Source: Polycladomyces zharkentensis (GTDB lineage: Bacteria; Bacillota; Bacilli; Thermoactinomycetales; JIR-001). Taken from it: a stretch of 64,000 nucleotides of DNA. Made by a program: the position numbers and the translations under genes. The notes under the pieces were generated by a model. The model had not been told where the DNA came from. It saw only the letters and a program-made list of their open reading frames with translations, and did no database searches. Of this stretch, positions 36,673 through 48,407 are shown piece after piece. How positions within the stretch are numbered: position 1 is the first letter of the stretch; the number at the start of each line of letters is the position of its first letter. Location of the stretch: the NCBI RefSeq assembly GCF_016938855.1, contig NZ_JAFHAP010000001.1:119501-183500 (forward strand), in the 5' to 3' direction.

Positions 36673-37086
36673 TTACGACCCTCCCCGGATGTTCTGATCG
36701 TTTTCATGGAGCCACTCCAGATTTTTGAACAGTTCGTCCCGGCTGTAGGTCGCCAGCTCATAGTTGGAGGTCATCACGATCGCCTCGGTAGGGCACACCT
36801 CCGTGCACAAATCGCACAAAATGCAAATTTCGAAGTTGATGTCGTAGGTGTCTATGATTTTTCCCTTTTTGTTGGGATCGGGATGTTTTTTGCCCGTCAG
36901 GGTGATGCAATCGGTCGGGCAGATGCGTGCACACTGGTTGCACACGATGCACTTCTCCGGGTCGAAGTGCTGGATGCCCCGAAATCGCTCCGGCATCTTC
37001 AGCGGTCGATCCGGATATTGATAGGTCACCTTTTTCTTGGTCATGGTTTTCAGTGTGATGCCCAAACCTTTTATCATCCCAAGCAT
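36673..37086 (-). CDS. nuoI: NADH-quinone oxidoreductase subunit I (two 4Fe-4S clusters)
   Basis: A 137-residue ferredoxin-like subunit. Two CxxCxxCxxxCP motifs (CIVCNQCARICP and CILCDLCTEVCP) bind clusters N6a and N6b, which pass electrons towards NuoB. GGGAGGG lies before the ATG at 37086. Gene order nuoH-nuoI-nuoJ is normal. The N-terminal GMIKGLGITLKTM segment is the usual membrane-surface helix. Confidence 0.96.
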   Translation of the reverse strand: MLGMIKGLGITLKTMTKKKVTYQYPDRPLKMPERFRGIQHFDPEKCIVCNQCARICPTDCITLTGKKHPDPNKKGKIIDTYDINFEICILCDLCTEVCPTEAIVMTSNYELATYSRDELFKNLEWLHENDQNIRGGS

Positions 37087-37107
37087 GGGAATCCCTCCCA
37101 AGTCACG

Positions 37108-38082
37108 TCAATAAAACCGGCCGATGAACGGCACTTCCCTCAGCAGAGCGGACAGGAAAATGTTGAGGAGCGCCAGTGGAAGGAGCACCTTCCATCCCAA
37201 CTGCATCAACTGATCCATCCGCACCCGTGGAAAGGTCGCCCTCAGCCAAAACAGGAAAAAGACGACGATGACAAATTTGATGACAAACCAGACGATCGGC
37301 GGGATGAACGTCAGACCGAAAACAGGGTTCCATCCGCCCAGAAACAGGACTGTCGTCAATGCAGACATTGCGAATACATACACATATTCGGCCAACATGA
37401 AAAAAGCGAAACGAAATCCGCTGTATTCCACATGATAACCCGCCACCAGTTCCGATTCGGCTTCCGGCAAATCGAACGGTGTACGGTTCAGTTCGGATAC
37501 GGAAGCGACGAGAAAGACCAGAAAGCCCAAAAATTGCGGCACGATAAACCACATGTCCGCTTGCGCAGCGACGATCTCTTTCAGGTTGAGTGATCCCGCG
37601 GCCATGATCACACCGACCACCGACATGACCAAGGGAATTTCGTAACTGATCATCTGGGCCGCCGAGCGCATGCCGCCCAACAGGGCATATTTGTTGTTGG
37701 ACGACCATCCCCCGACCATGACGGCAATGGTGGTGATGCTGGAAACTGCCATATAGTACAGCAGCCCCACGGCGATGTCGGAAAAGACCAATGACGGTGT
37801 GAACGGAATCACCGCCACGACGGCGAACGCCGGCATAAACGCGAGAATCGGGGCCGCCTTGAACAGCGTGTGATCCGCTTTGTGCGGGACGGTGTCCTCC
37901 TTGAACAACATTTTCAGTACATCAGCCACCGTTTGCAGGATTCCCCACGGCCCGACGCGGTTGGGGCCGACACGACTCTGCATCCACCCGATCACTTTGC
38001 GCTCAAACAATACGGCCATCGTGACGAACCCCAACAGGATGAACAGCATGACGACGGCCCCGATGGTTTTCCCTATCTCCAT
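37108..38082 (-). CDS. nuoH: NADH-quinone oxidoreductase subunit H
   Basis: A 324-residue membrane subunit with eight spans that forms part of the quinone pocket. The motifs GPNRVGPWGILQTVADVLK, PEAESELVAGYHVEYSG and FFLFWLRATFPRVRMDQLM are classic. The ATG at 38082 follows GGAGGTGGAGAGG. Upstream, where nuoD should be, lies repeat B copy 3, so nuoH now follows nuoC across a 388-base non-coding gap. Confidence 0.96.
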   Translation of the reverse strand: MEIGKTIGAVVMLFILLGFVTMAVLFERKVIGWMQSRVGPNRVGPWGILQTVADVLKMLFKEDTVPHKADHTLFKAAPILAFMPAFAVVAVIPFTPSLVFSDIAVGLLYYMAVSSITTIAVMVGGWSSNNKYALLGGMRSAAQMISYEIPLVMSVVGVIMAAGSLNLKEIVAAQADMWFIVPQFLGFLVFLVASVSELNRTPFDLPEAESELVAGYHVEYSGFRFAFFMLAEYVYVFAMSALTTVLFLGGWNPVFGLTFIPPIVWFVIKFVIVVFFLFWLRATFPRVRMDQLMQLGWKVLLPLALLNIFLSALLREVPFIGRFY

Positions 38083-38172
38083 CCGCCTCTCCACCTCCTG
38101 GAAACGAGCCAAACTTCGTCGGAATCAGCGATCCTTCTCTCAGTTGGATGATGACCAGACACATACTTCGGG

Positions 38173-38410
38173 GGTGTCTGATCCGGATGACGTGCATCCT
38201 GTTCCCGGCTCGCATCACCTGCGTTCTCTCCGGAAGCAGAAACTTGTACGCTTGCAACCGGGGATGCAGGACGCAGGCAACGTACGCTTTGCTCAGAGAA
38301 AGTTGCCTGCCATTGTTGGATCCTCTCGTTTTTCCGGTTCTCCGCCGGGTCGGGGTGGAGCAAGTCGCTCATCCGGGTAAACCCTGCCTCTGACGGAATG
38401 GCCGGACACT
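38173..38410 (+). repeat. Repeat family B, copy 3, at the nuoD position
   Basis: Terminus GGTGTCTGAT at 38173-38182 and a diverged right end bound an element that keeps the family stem. AACCGG (38256-38261) pairs with CCGGTT (38334-38339). GCAGGCAA with a flanking C pairs with GTTGCCTGC (38302-38310). It fills most of the gap between nuoC and nuoH. No piece of nuoD is recognisable on either side. Confidence 0.7.
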
Positions 38411-38470
38411 CACTCCCGCCGCGAGCGGAATCTTCTTTTCCCAAGTATGCCGTTCCTGTCGGTTTCCCAA

Positions 38471-39250
38471 TCAAATCTCCGGATCGAGTGGCTCATAATC
38501 TTTCCGAAGGGGATGGCCCTCCCAGTGTTCGGGCAAGAAGATGCGCTTCAGATTGGGATGTCCGTCGAAACGGATTCCCAACAAATCGTACACCTCACGT
38601 TCGTTCCAATCGGCCCCGATCCACACGGAGGTCACCGAATCGACCCGCGCTTCGTCACGGTCCGTTTTCACCCGGACACAGAGGGAATGACGATGCCGGA
38701 ACGAGTAGAGATGATAGACCACTTCCATGTGGGTCTCATAATCAACGCCCGACAGATTTTGCAAGTAGTCAAAGGCGAGCGAATCGTCCTCTTTTAACAG
38801 ACGGGCCACCTCAAGCCATTTCTCCTTTGCAACCACGATCGTGGGCAAATGATGATTGGGCCGATTGATCATGGCTTCTTCCACCGCATCATCCCCTGCT
38901 TGTTTCCGGATGGTGTCGACAAACGCATCCAATACGGGTTGTTTGGGTGAAGTTTCCAATGGCTTCTTTTTCTCTTCCGCTTTTCGGGCCGCCGGATTCC
39001 GCCCCGCCCCCACCGGTTTGGCTCTGGCCGCGGCTGCCGCTTTCGCGCGGGCGGCTGCTGCGGCTTTCCGCTTGGCATCCGCATCAGCGGCATTTGCGGT
39101 TGTATCCTTCACTTGATCGTTTTTCACGGTTTTCTCGTTTGATTCCGTTCGGTGTGTCTTCGGGGATTCCCGATCGACTTCACCACCCTTTTGGTCATCG
39201 GAGTCGCTGGCGGAGGCTGGATGGTTTTTTCCTCGCTCTTCCTTGTCCAT
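38471..39250 (-). CDS. nuoC: NADH-quinone oxidoreductase subunit C with charged Ala/Lys-rich extension
   Basis: A 259-residue protein. The C-terminal ~150 residues are the 30-kDa subunit domain (YLQNLSGVDYETHMEVVYHL, then WNEREVYDLLGIRFDGHPNL and LPEHWEGHPLRKDY). In front is a ~100-residue low-complexity region, acidic at first, then with AAAAARAK repeats, that is absent from standard NuoC (about 150-200 residues). It starts at ATG 39250 (or GTG 39253), overlapping the nuoB stop. nuoD, normally the next gene or fused here, is missing. Confidence 0.92.
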   Translation of the reverse strand: MDKEERGKNHPASASDSDDQKGGEVDRESPKTHRTESNEKTVKNDQVKDTTANAADADAKRKAAAAARAKAAAAARAKPVGAGRNPAARKAEEKKKPLETSPKQPVLDAFVDTIRKQAGDDAVEEAMINRPNHHLPTIVVAKEKWLEVARLLKEDDSLAFDYLQNLSGVDYETHMEVVYHLYSFRHRHSLCVRVKTDRDEARVDSVTSVWIGADWNEREVYDLLGIRFDGHPNLKRIFLPEHWEGHPLRKDYEPLDPEI

Positions 39251-39768
39251 CACTGGTGGGTGACCCTCCTCCCGGTCTTCGCTTCATATCGGATTTTTTC
39301 CTGAAGTTTGTTGATCCCGTAAATCAATGCTGCGGGATTGGGCGGACAACCAGGGATGTAAACGTCGACCGGGACGATCTGGTCAACGCCCTTCACCACC
39401 GAATACGATTTCACATACGGGCCGCCGGCCGTGGCACAGGAACCCATGGCGATCACCCATTTGGGTTCCGGCATCTGATCGTACAATCGTCGAAGCAAAG
39501 GCCCCATCTTTTTGGTGACGGTACCAGCGACGATCATCAAATCAGCCTGTCGGGGAGAAGCACGGAACATCACGCCGAAGCGGTCCAAATCATAATGGGA
39601 ACCGCCCGTCCCCATCATTTCGATGGCACAACAGGCCAAGCCAAAGGTCAACGGCCAAAGCGAGTTGCTGCGGGCCCACCCTTTGACCTGCTCCAATGTG
39701 GTGGTCAACACGTTGCGCTCCAGTTCCTTTTTCTCCTCCGGCAACAATCCTTCCAGATTTATTTCCAT
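39250..39768 (-). CDS. nuoB: NADH-quinone oxidoreductase subunit B
   Basis: A 172-residue subunit holding the terminal 4Fe-4S cluster N2. The ligand cysteines are in [21 protein letters not shown] and IPGCPPNP. The ATG at 39768 lies inside the end of nuoA, with AAGGTG upstream. It is followed by nuoC with overlapping stop and start codons. Confidence 0.96.
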   Translation of the reverse strand: MEINLEGLLPEEKKELERNVLTTTLEQVKGWARSNSLWPLTFGLACCAIEMMGTGGSHYDLDRFGVMFRASPRQADLMIVAGTVTKKMGPLLRRLYDQMPEPKWVIAMGSCATAGGPYVKSYSVVKGVDQIVPVDVYIPGCPPNPAALIYGINKLQEKIRYEAKTGRRVTHQ

Positions 39769-40133
39769 TCCAACACCTTCTTTTTCCAGGCGTAGCATAA
39801 TCCGACCAACAACAACAGCACAAACACGAGCATTTCCACCAGCGTGAACAATCCGACGCCGGATCGAAGCTCGTGATACACCGTCGCCCAAGGGTAGAGA
39901 AAAATCGTCTCCACATCAAAGACGACGAAAAGCAGCGCGAACAGGTAATATCGCACATTGAACTGAATCCAACTGTCTCCCACCGGATCGGCTCCGCTTT
40001 CATAACTGATCCCTTTTGCGGGAGTCGGTTTCCGGGGGCGAAGAAGGCTTCCCGCCGTAAACGCGACAAGCGGAAGTCCCAACCCGAGCAAAAAGAATAC
40101 GGCAAGCATGACGTAATTGGCGGAATAGCCCAT
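39759..40133 (-). CDS. nuoA: NADH-quinone oxidoreductase subunit A
   Basis: A 124-residue three-span subunit, first gene of the operon. [20 protein letters not shown] and [12 protein letters not shown] are the standard NuoA motifs. The start ATG at 40133 follows GGAGGG; longer in-frame starts exist but lack a binding site. It overlaps nuoB by 10 bases. The operon has no nuoE, nuoF or nuoG, so the complex would lack the NADH-oxidising module. Confidence 0.94.
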   Translation of the reverse strand: MGYSANYVMLAVFFLLGLGLPLVAFTAGSLLRPRKPTPAKGISYESGADPVGDSWIQFNVRYYLFALLFVVFDVETIFLYPWATVYHELRSGVGLFTLVEMLVFVLLLLVGLCYAWKKKVLEWK

Positions 40134-40363
40134 ATCCAAGGTTACCCTCCAAATGGTCTGATTTTTCATCGTGAGCGTTGGAGTTGCGCGAGACTGCACT
40201 CCTTGATCTTTTCTCCAATATGGTACGCCGGCGGCGGGTTTCAGTACCATTTTTATGCTGAACCGATTTATGGTTGATGAAAAAATCCCGTTTTTCCCCA
40301 TCCCTTCCGATGTAAGCGCTTCATACAACGCGGGAATCGTAATTCCCACTATTTTTTACCCTC

Positions 40364-40392
40364 ATTATAGCAGAATGATTCAAAAGTGTCTA
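40364..40392 (-). promoter_or_regulatory. Sigma-A-type promoter of the nuo operon
   Basis: Minus-strand TAGACA (40392-40387; 5 of 6), a 17-base spacer and a perfect TATAAT (40369-40364). It predicts an untranslated leader of about 220 bases before nuoA. Confidence 0.7.
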
Positions 40393-40707
40393 ACATCAAC
40401 TGGTTTTTACTAGATACTCACATTTTATTTTTTTACAAAACTCGGTATTTACATTGCCCATTCCACTTTTCTTGCATCCCTGTCGGTGTTCCTTCATTTA
40501 AGGATGAAATGGACAGATCATGATTTTGATTTTTCTGTATGGTATTATTGGGTTATAAAGAATTTGCCATTTTCACCCCGAATTTCGAATAACGGACACA
40601 CAACTGAATTTCCCTCATCCAACGCGATTACCTCCAATCATTCACAATCGCCAATCAGATTGTCCGGCCTGCGGTGAGATCACCCTCACCAAGAAAGGGG
40701 GAATTCT
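40393..40707. other. Intergenic A/T-rich stretch
   Basis: Between the nuo promoter and the divergent AbrB-family gene there is no gene. A short self-complementary motif (GGTGAGATCACCCTCACC) lies at about 40674. The plus-strand promoter of the AbrB-family gene should be here but is not clear. Confidence 0.4.
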
Positions 40708-41805
40708 GTGCGCCATTTTTTCACAAAGAAAAACGGGCGATATGCGGGACTGATCGTGATCGGGGGGATTGGCGGCTGGCTGGTGGCATTGACCGATCTT
40801 CCCGCCGGGTGGATGATCGGGTCATTGATGGTTTCCGCCATCATGACGTTTTGGAAACCACACTGGTTTCATCCGAACCAGCGAGAGTTTTCGATGTTTT
40901 GGCAAAACGCGGGGCAATTGCTGTTGGCGATTGAACTGGGAAAGCAGGTGAACCGCTCGATTTGGCTGACCTTGTTTGAAAACGGCCCGATTATCATCAT
41001 TGTGTTGATCGTTTCCTTCGGGGCTTCGCTATGCTGTGGTTGGGCTTTGTGGCGATACAGCCGCACGGATCTGCTGACCGGTCTGTTCGCCTCCACTCCC
41101 GGCGGGATGTCCACCATGCCGAGCCTGGCAGAAGAAATGGGAGCCAACCCGATTGTGGTAAGTATGGTGCAATTGATTCGCCTTTCTCTCGTGGTCAGCC
41201 TGATCCCGCTCTTGGCATTCGCCTTTGTCGGTCACCCTTCCGGGCATGTCGTATCTGCCAGGACAGACAACGGATCATTCTGGGTGACGATTGTATTGAC
41301 CGTTGCTGCCTGGATTGCGGCCATTGTCGGGAAACGACTGAAATTTCCGGCTCCCTGGCTGACAGGTGGTATGCTGGGAACAGCACTCGCTCAAACGGCC
41401 GTCTCCGTCTGGTTCGGGCACGATCTGCATCCCTGGTGGAGTGATGCGCTTTTTTGTGCAGCCCAAGTGTGGATCGGCACCGGCATCGGCATCAAGGTCA
41501 GCAGACAACGGTTGATGGAAGTCAAGTCAGCGGCGCTGGTGGGCGGTATCACGTCCTTCCTCATGCTGTCGGTCATGGTGCTTTGTGCGTTCATCATCTC
41601 GAAATGGACGAATATCCCGCTGACCACTTCCCTGTTTGCCATGGCACCGGGTGGTGTTGCCGAAATGGCGGTCACATCCATCAGTTTTCATGCAGATGCC
41701 ACATTCGTCGTTGCCGTGCAGGTAATACGTGTCCTGGCGGTGATCATCATGCTCCCGCCGGTGCTGCGATGGCTGCATCGGATCACATGCAACTCGCACG
41801 CTTAA
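40708..41805 (+). CDS. AbrB-family (ammonia monooxygenase-like) membrane protein
   Basis: A 365-residue integral membrane protein with ten or so spans, made of two related halves; FASTPGGMSTMPSLAEEMGA in the first half corresponds to FAMAPGGVAEMAVTSISF in the second. This is the AbrB duplication family (PF05145), named for a regulator of aidB in E. coli and sometimes mis-labelled as ammonia monooxygenase. Transport of a small metabolite is suspected. GTG at 40708 follows AAAGGGGG at good spacing. It is a single gene divergent from nuo. Confidence 0.85.
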   Translation: MRHFFTKKNGRYAGLIVIGGIGGWLVALTDLPAGWMIGSLMVSAIMTFWKPHWFHPNQREFSMFWQNAGQLLLAIELGKQVNRSIWLTLFENGPIIIIVLIVSFGASLCCGWALWRYSRTDLLTGLFASTPGGMSTMPSLAEEMGANPIVVSMVQLIRLSLVVSLIPLLAFAFVGHPSGHVVSARTDNGSFWVTIVLTVAAWIAAIVGKRLKFPAPWLTGGMLGTALAQTAVSVWFGHDLHPWWSDALFCAAQVWIGTGIGIKVSRQRLMEVKSAALVGGITSFLMLSVMVLCAFIISKWTNIPLTTSLFAMAPGGVAEMAVTSISFHADATFVVAVQVIRVLAVIIMLPPVLRWLHRITCNSHA

Positions 41806-41847
41806 AGCAAAGCCGTCAGACAGACCTTCATTCACCGCAACAGATTG

Positions 41848-41930
41848 ATGACAAAGTCCCAGGCTCCGAATTCCCGTCCTCAGCTACACACGCGTCGGAA
41901 ATCCGGTTCCGCTCCTCAAGAAGAATATGC
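41848..41930 (-). repeat. Repeat family A, tail fragment
   Basis: Read on the minus strand this resembles only the 3' part of family A (GACGGGAATTCGG ... GGGACTTTGTCATC), like the tail of the 63098-63240 copy. It lies beside the nearly full copy at 41945-42118 in opposite orientation. Confidence 0.45.
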
Positions 41931-41944
41931 TCCCGAGATTGCTG

Positions 41945-42118
41945 ACAAAGTGTTACTCCCGATTCCGGGTGCACCATTTTCCCTCTCGCTCCTGTTTCGC
42001 TAGCTCAAAGGTCGCTCGTGGGAAAACGGCCACCCTCTTTTTAGGTAACGGGATTTCTCGTCGGAGCGACTCTGGTTGCCGCTACGGAGCGGCAACCCAC
42101 GGAGTTTGTCAATACTCC
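41945..42118 (+). repeat. Repeat family A, copy 3 (best-preserved)
   Basis: Bounded by TGACAAAG on the left and GTTTGTCA on the right, which are inverted copies. It contains ATTTTCCCTCTCGCTCCTG, CAAAGGTCGCTCGTGGGAAAA and GGCCACCCTCTTTTTA, then an internal stem (GGTTGCCGCT-ACGG-AGCGGCAACC). It has no coding capacity. Confidence 0.7.
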
Positions 42119-42163
42119 TCCCCAAAATCCGTTAAAAACGCGGTGAAACCAAATCATCCGGAC

Positions 42164-42375
42164 CAAGGTGTGTCTCTGGTCATTCCTTGAAGGGGCAATG
42201 TTTTCCCAAGTGCGCGACGATCCGAGCCCGTCCAAGCAGGGGAACCGAAAGTGCAGAAACCGAATCTGCGGGCAATCTCCGTTATGCCAAGCGCAACTGG
42301 CCCGCGTCTCGGATTCCAATCGACCGCGATCCTGCTTCCCGATCGTCCCGAAAAGCGGTGCAAACATCCGACACG
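42164..42375 (-). repeat. Repeat family B, copy 8 (reverse orientation)
   Basis: From GGTGTGTCTCTGGTCATTCC to ATCCGACACG the sequence follows the reverse complement of copy 2 (TGCGGGCAATC, CTGGCCCGCGTC, GACCGCGATCCTGCTTCCC). It is diverged. It abuts the partial structured-RNA element on its right. Confidence 0.55.
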
Positions 42376-42462
42376 TCCCGGTGCGAAACCGTTGTGCATG
42401 GATGTGGGTTACCATCAGATAAAACGAGAGTCCACGGTGATGTGAAACGGAGGGCAACTGGC
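42376..42462 (+). ncRNA. Partial relative of the structured RNA at 30560-30835
   Basis: The segment shares GATAAAACGAGAGTCCACGG with the core GATGAAACGAGAAGTCCACGG of the larger element, and nearby CCGTTGTGCATGGATG / CCATTGGTGGATGG. Only the 3' part of the element is present; the rest is replaced by or lost next to repeat B copy 8. Confidence 0.4.
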
Positions 42463-42491
42463 GCTTTTGCCGTGTGGAATCAACAGCACAC

Positions 42492-42522
42492 AAAAACTGC
42501 CGGTGCAATACCGGCAGTTTTT
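42492..42522. terminator. Terminator of the ATP synthase operon
   Basis: Perfect 13-bp stem AAAAACTGCCGGT / ACCGGCAGTTTTT with a 5-base loop, 20 bases past the atpC stop. It would work in both directions. Confidence 0.9.
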
Positions 42523-42542
42523 GTGTTCTCTCCGTTTCCTGT

Positions 42543-42941
42543 TTATCTCCGGGCCACGTTGAGGCGGTTTTCGGCGCGGCGCAACGCGTATTCCGCGCGT
42601 GCACGGTCGATGTCAGGCGAGCTTTCGGCCAAACGGCGCTCGGCCCGTTCCTTGGCCGCTTTCGCCCGCTCGACGTCGATTTCCTCAGCCAACTCCGCCG
42701 CCTCAGCCAGCACGGTCACCTTGTCCGGACGCACTTCCAAGAAGCCGCGGCTGACAGCCACTTGGCGTTCGTTGCCATCTTTTTTGATGCGTACGACCGT
42801 GACGTCCAAAGGGCTCACAAAGGGAGCGTGCTTGGGCAATATCCCGATGTCCCCTTCAGCGGCCCGGGTGATCACCATCTCCACCTCGTCGGAAAACACT
42901 TTCCGCTCGGGGGTGACGATGTCCAATTGAATCGTACTCAT
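42543..42941 (-). CDS. atpC: ATP synthase F1 epsilon subunit
   Basis: A 132-residue subunit of the F1 central stalk that regulates ATP hydrolysis. The N-terminal beta-sandwich ([36 protein letters not shown]) and the C-terminal helix pair ([16 protein letters not shown]) are present. The ATG at 42941 follows AAGGAG; an in-frame GTG 6 bases earlier is less likely. Last gene of the operon. Confidence 0.96.
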   Translation of the reverse strand: MSTIQLDIVTPERKVFSDEVEMVITRAAEGDIGILPKHAPFVSPLDVTVVRIKKDGNERQVAVSRGFLEVRPDKVTVLAEAAELAEEIDVERAKAAKERAERRLAESSPDIDRARAEYALRRAENRLNVARR

Positions 42942-42965
42942 GGACACCCGCTCCTTTTACGCATC

Positions 42966-44387
<1,422 letters not shown>

Positions 44388-44450
44388 TCAGCTTCAGATG
44401 GGATACACTCATTCCGTACTTTATCCAAACTGCGTAGATCGCAGGGTTGA

Positions 44451-45308
44451 TCAGGACAATGCGTTGGCTCCGGCGACGATTTCGGCGATTTCCTGTGTGA
44501 TCGCGGCCTGACGCGCCCGGTTGTATTGCAGGGTCAAAGTGGCGATCATCTCGGTCGCGTTGTCGGTCGCATTGCCCATCGCGGTCATCCGGGCACCGTG
44601 TTCACTCGCTTTGGACTCCAACAGTGCGCTGAAAATGAGTGTCTCGGCATAGCGCGGCAACAGTTCCGCCAGCACTTCTTCTTCATCCGGTTCATATTCA
44701 TAGAGGGTCCGGGCCTGACCTTCCAAGCTGATGCTTTCCAACGGAAGCAGTTGTTTTTCCACCGGACGCTGGGTGACCGGGTTGATAAATTCGTTGTAGA
44801 GCAGAACCAGCTTGTCGTATTTCTCCTCCGCATAAAACTGCACCGCTTGGCGGGCAATCTGCTTGATGTCCGCGAAGGTCGGCGAATCCGGCAAGCCCAC
44901 CACTTCTCCGATCACCGGATATTTCCGGCGCTTCAGGAAGTCACGCCCTTTGCGCCCGATCACGAAAATCACATACTCATCCGGGCTTTGATGCCGTTCG
45001 CGCACGATTTGCACCAATTTGCGAAGCAGGTTACTGTTGAAACCGCCAGCCAGTCCACGATCCGACGTGATGATCAGGTAGCCGGTTTTCTTCACTTCAC
45101 GGGCGACCAACATCGGGTGTTCCACAGAGGTGCCGGCTGCAATGTTGGCGATCACTTCGCGCATTTTCTCCGCGTACGGACGCGCCGATTCCACCCGCTC
45201 CTGCGCACGGCGCAGTTTGGCCGCATCAACCATTTCCAACGCCTTGGTGATTTGTCTGGTGTTTTGAACCGAGCGGATCCGGCGTTTGATTTCCCGTTTG
45301 TTCTTCAC
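44451..45308 (-). CDS. atpG: ATP synthase F1 gamma subunit
   Basis: A 285-residue rotor subunit. It begins KNKREIKRRIRSVQNTRQIT and ends with the conserved TEMIATLTLQYNRARQAAIT and EIAEIVAGANAL helices. The start is GTG at 45308. The long antisense frame opposite is a shadow. Confidence 0.97.
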   Translation of the reverse strand: MKNKREIKRRIRSVQNTRQITKALEMVDAAKLRRAQERVESARPYAEKMREVIANIAAGTSVEHPMLVAREVKKTGYLIITSDRGLAGGFNSNLLRKLVQIVRERHQSPDEYVIFVIGRKGRDFLKRRKYPVIGEVVGLPDSPTFADIKQIARQAVQFYAEEKYDKLVLLYNEFINPVTQRPVEKQLLPLESISLEGQARTLYEYEPDEEEVLAELLPRYAETLIFSALLESKASEHGARMTAMGNATDNATEMIATLTLQYNRARQAAITQEIAEIVAGANALS

Positions 45309-45397
45309 GCATCTTCACCGCCTTTCTGCCGACGGCGTCCCGGCTCCGCCCGCATCCGCGAGCGGACCCGGTCACCGTGGGAGTTCGGACTCGCTGT

Positions 45398-46927
<1,530 letters not shown>

Positions 46928-46954
46928 TCACCCCTATCTGTCCATATCCGTTCT

Positions 46955-47500
46955 TCAACGCATACGGGTTCCGCTCAGCTGTTGCTGGAAACGGTCCAGT
47001 TTCGTCTTCAGGCTGCCATCGTACAGGCGGTCGCCGACCCGTACAATCACCCCGCCCAAAATATCGGAATCCACCACGTTGGTGATGGAGAGCTCTTTCC
47101 CGATCAGTTTTTTGAAAAGGGCAATCAAACGCTTTTGATCTTTGACCGTCATCTTCCGCGGCGTCGTCACAACCGCATCCGCCACGCCGCGCGATTCGTT
47201 GGCCAACGCGCGGAATTCCTCCGCGATTTTGCCGATCGCCGATTGCCGTCCCCGGTCGATCAGAAGGAACAGGAGATGTTTCGTCGGCTCCGACAGCTCT
47301 CCGAAGATGCGTTCCAACAATTCTTTTTTCTCTTCTTTGGCCACCTGCGGATACGCCAGCCATTGCTGAAATTCACTGTTTTCCTCCAGTGTCCGGACTA
47401 CGGCAAACAGCTCTTGCTCGACTTGATCCAACAACTGTTTCTCGGTTGCCACCTCGAACAAGGCGCGCGCATACCGTTTGGCTACCACCGATTGACTCAT
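46955..47500 (-). CDS. atpH: ATP synthase delta subunit
   Basis: A 181-residue peripheral-stalk subunit. It starts MSQSVVAKRYARALFEVATE and has the C-terminal DSDILGGVIVRVGDRLYDGS motif. It overlaps atpF by 4 bases and precedes atpA. Confidence 0.96.
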   Translation of the reverse strand: MSQSVVAKRYARALFEVATEKQLLDQVEQELFAVVRTLEENSEFQQWLAYPQVAKEEKKELLERIFGELSEPTKHLLFLLIDRGRQSAIGKIAEEFRALANESRGVADAVVTTPRKMTVKDQKRLIALFKKLIGKELSITNVVDSDILGGVIVRVGDRLYDGSLKTKLDRFQQQLSGTRMR

Positions 47501-47985
47501 TGCAGTTCGCCTACCTGTTCAAGATAGCGACTCACCAATTTGGATTGCTGTTTGGCGTCCACTTCTTTTTCCAACACTTTGGAAGCCAGGAGGATGGTCA
47601 ACTGACCAACCTGATCCCGGAGTTCGGCCAATGCTTTTTCCTTCTCGCGAGCAATTTCCTTGGACGCTTCCTGGATCATCCGTTCCGCCCGCTCTTGGGC
47701 TTCCTTGATGATCGCTTCGGCTTCCTGCTCTTTTTGCTTCTTGGCCCGCTCCAACAGTTCACGTGCTTCTTTGCGCGCTTTATCCAGCTCTTCGCGCTGC
47801 TCTGCGACCAGCCGCTCCGCTTCGGCGCGGTTTTTCTCCGCCGTGTTGATCTGTTCGTCGATATAGGCTTGGCGCTTTTCCATCACACCCATGACCGGGC
47901 GAAGCGCAAAGCGAATGATCAAGCCCATCAAAACGAGGAAGGCGACCAACTGGAACAGCATAGTGCCCAATTCCAGCTTTAACAC
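47497..47985 (-). CDS. atpF: ATP synthase F0 b subunit
   Basis: A 162-residue subunit: one N-terminal membrane span (residues ~9-28) and a long charged coiled coil (from ~35) that forms the peripheral stalk. The start is GTG at 47985 with GGGAGTG upstream. atpH follows with overlapping codons. Confidence 0.95.
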   Translation of the reverse strand: MLKLELGTMLFQLVAFLVLMGLIIRFALRPVMGVMEKRQAYIDEQINTAEKNRAEAERLVAEQREELDKARKEARELLERAKKQKEQEAEAIIKEAQERAERMIQEASKEIAREKEKALAELRDQVGQLTILLASKVLEKEVDAKQQSKLVSRYLEQVGELQ

Positions 47986-48047
47986 ACCAAGTCACTCCCT
48001 TCAACCGTGCTGAACGCCACCGGATGCTTGTATGAGTACAGCAATAT

Positions 48048-48071
48048 GCGGGGTAGAGGGTTCTACCCCGC
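48048..48071 (-). promoter_or_regulatory. Perfect 10-bp hairpin between atpE and atpF
   Basis: GCGGGGTAGA / TCTACCCCGC around a 4-base loop lies in the 112-base gap after the c-subunit gene. No T run follows, so it may be an RNA-processing or mRNA-stabilising element that raises atpE output, as c is needed in many copies per enzyme. Confidence 0.5.
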
Positions 48072-48097
48072 CTTCACGTCTTCACGTCGGAAGTTCG

Positions 48098-48331
<234 letters not shown>

Positions 48332-48407
48332 TCAGGATACTTTTCGGTAAAATTTCGATACTTTTCGGATTCCTCTATTTTAATCTGGTTTTAATCTCCA
48401 TCGTGTA

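Noticed and set aside
38073-38474. 133-residue minus-strand open frame in the nuoC-nuoH gap, considered as a nuoD remnant
   Set aside because: It consists of repeat B sequence; none of the NuoD motifs can be read in any frame.
42150-42375. Extending the partial structured RNA leftwards to make a full second copy of the 30560 element
   Set aside because: This part matches repeat B in reverse orientation instead, so only 42376-42462 is kept as the RNA relative.
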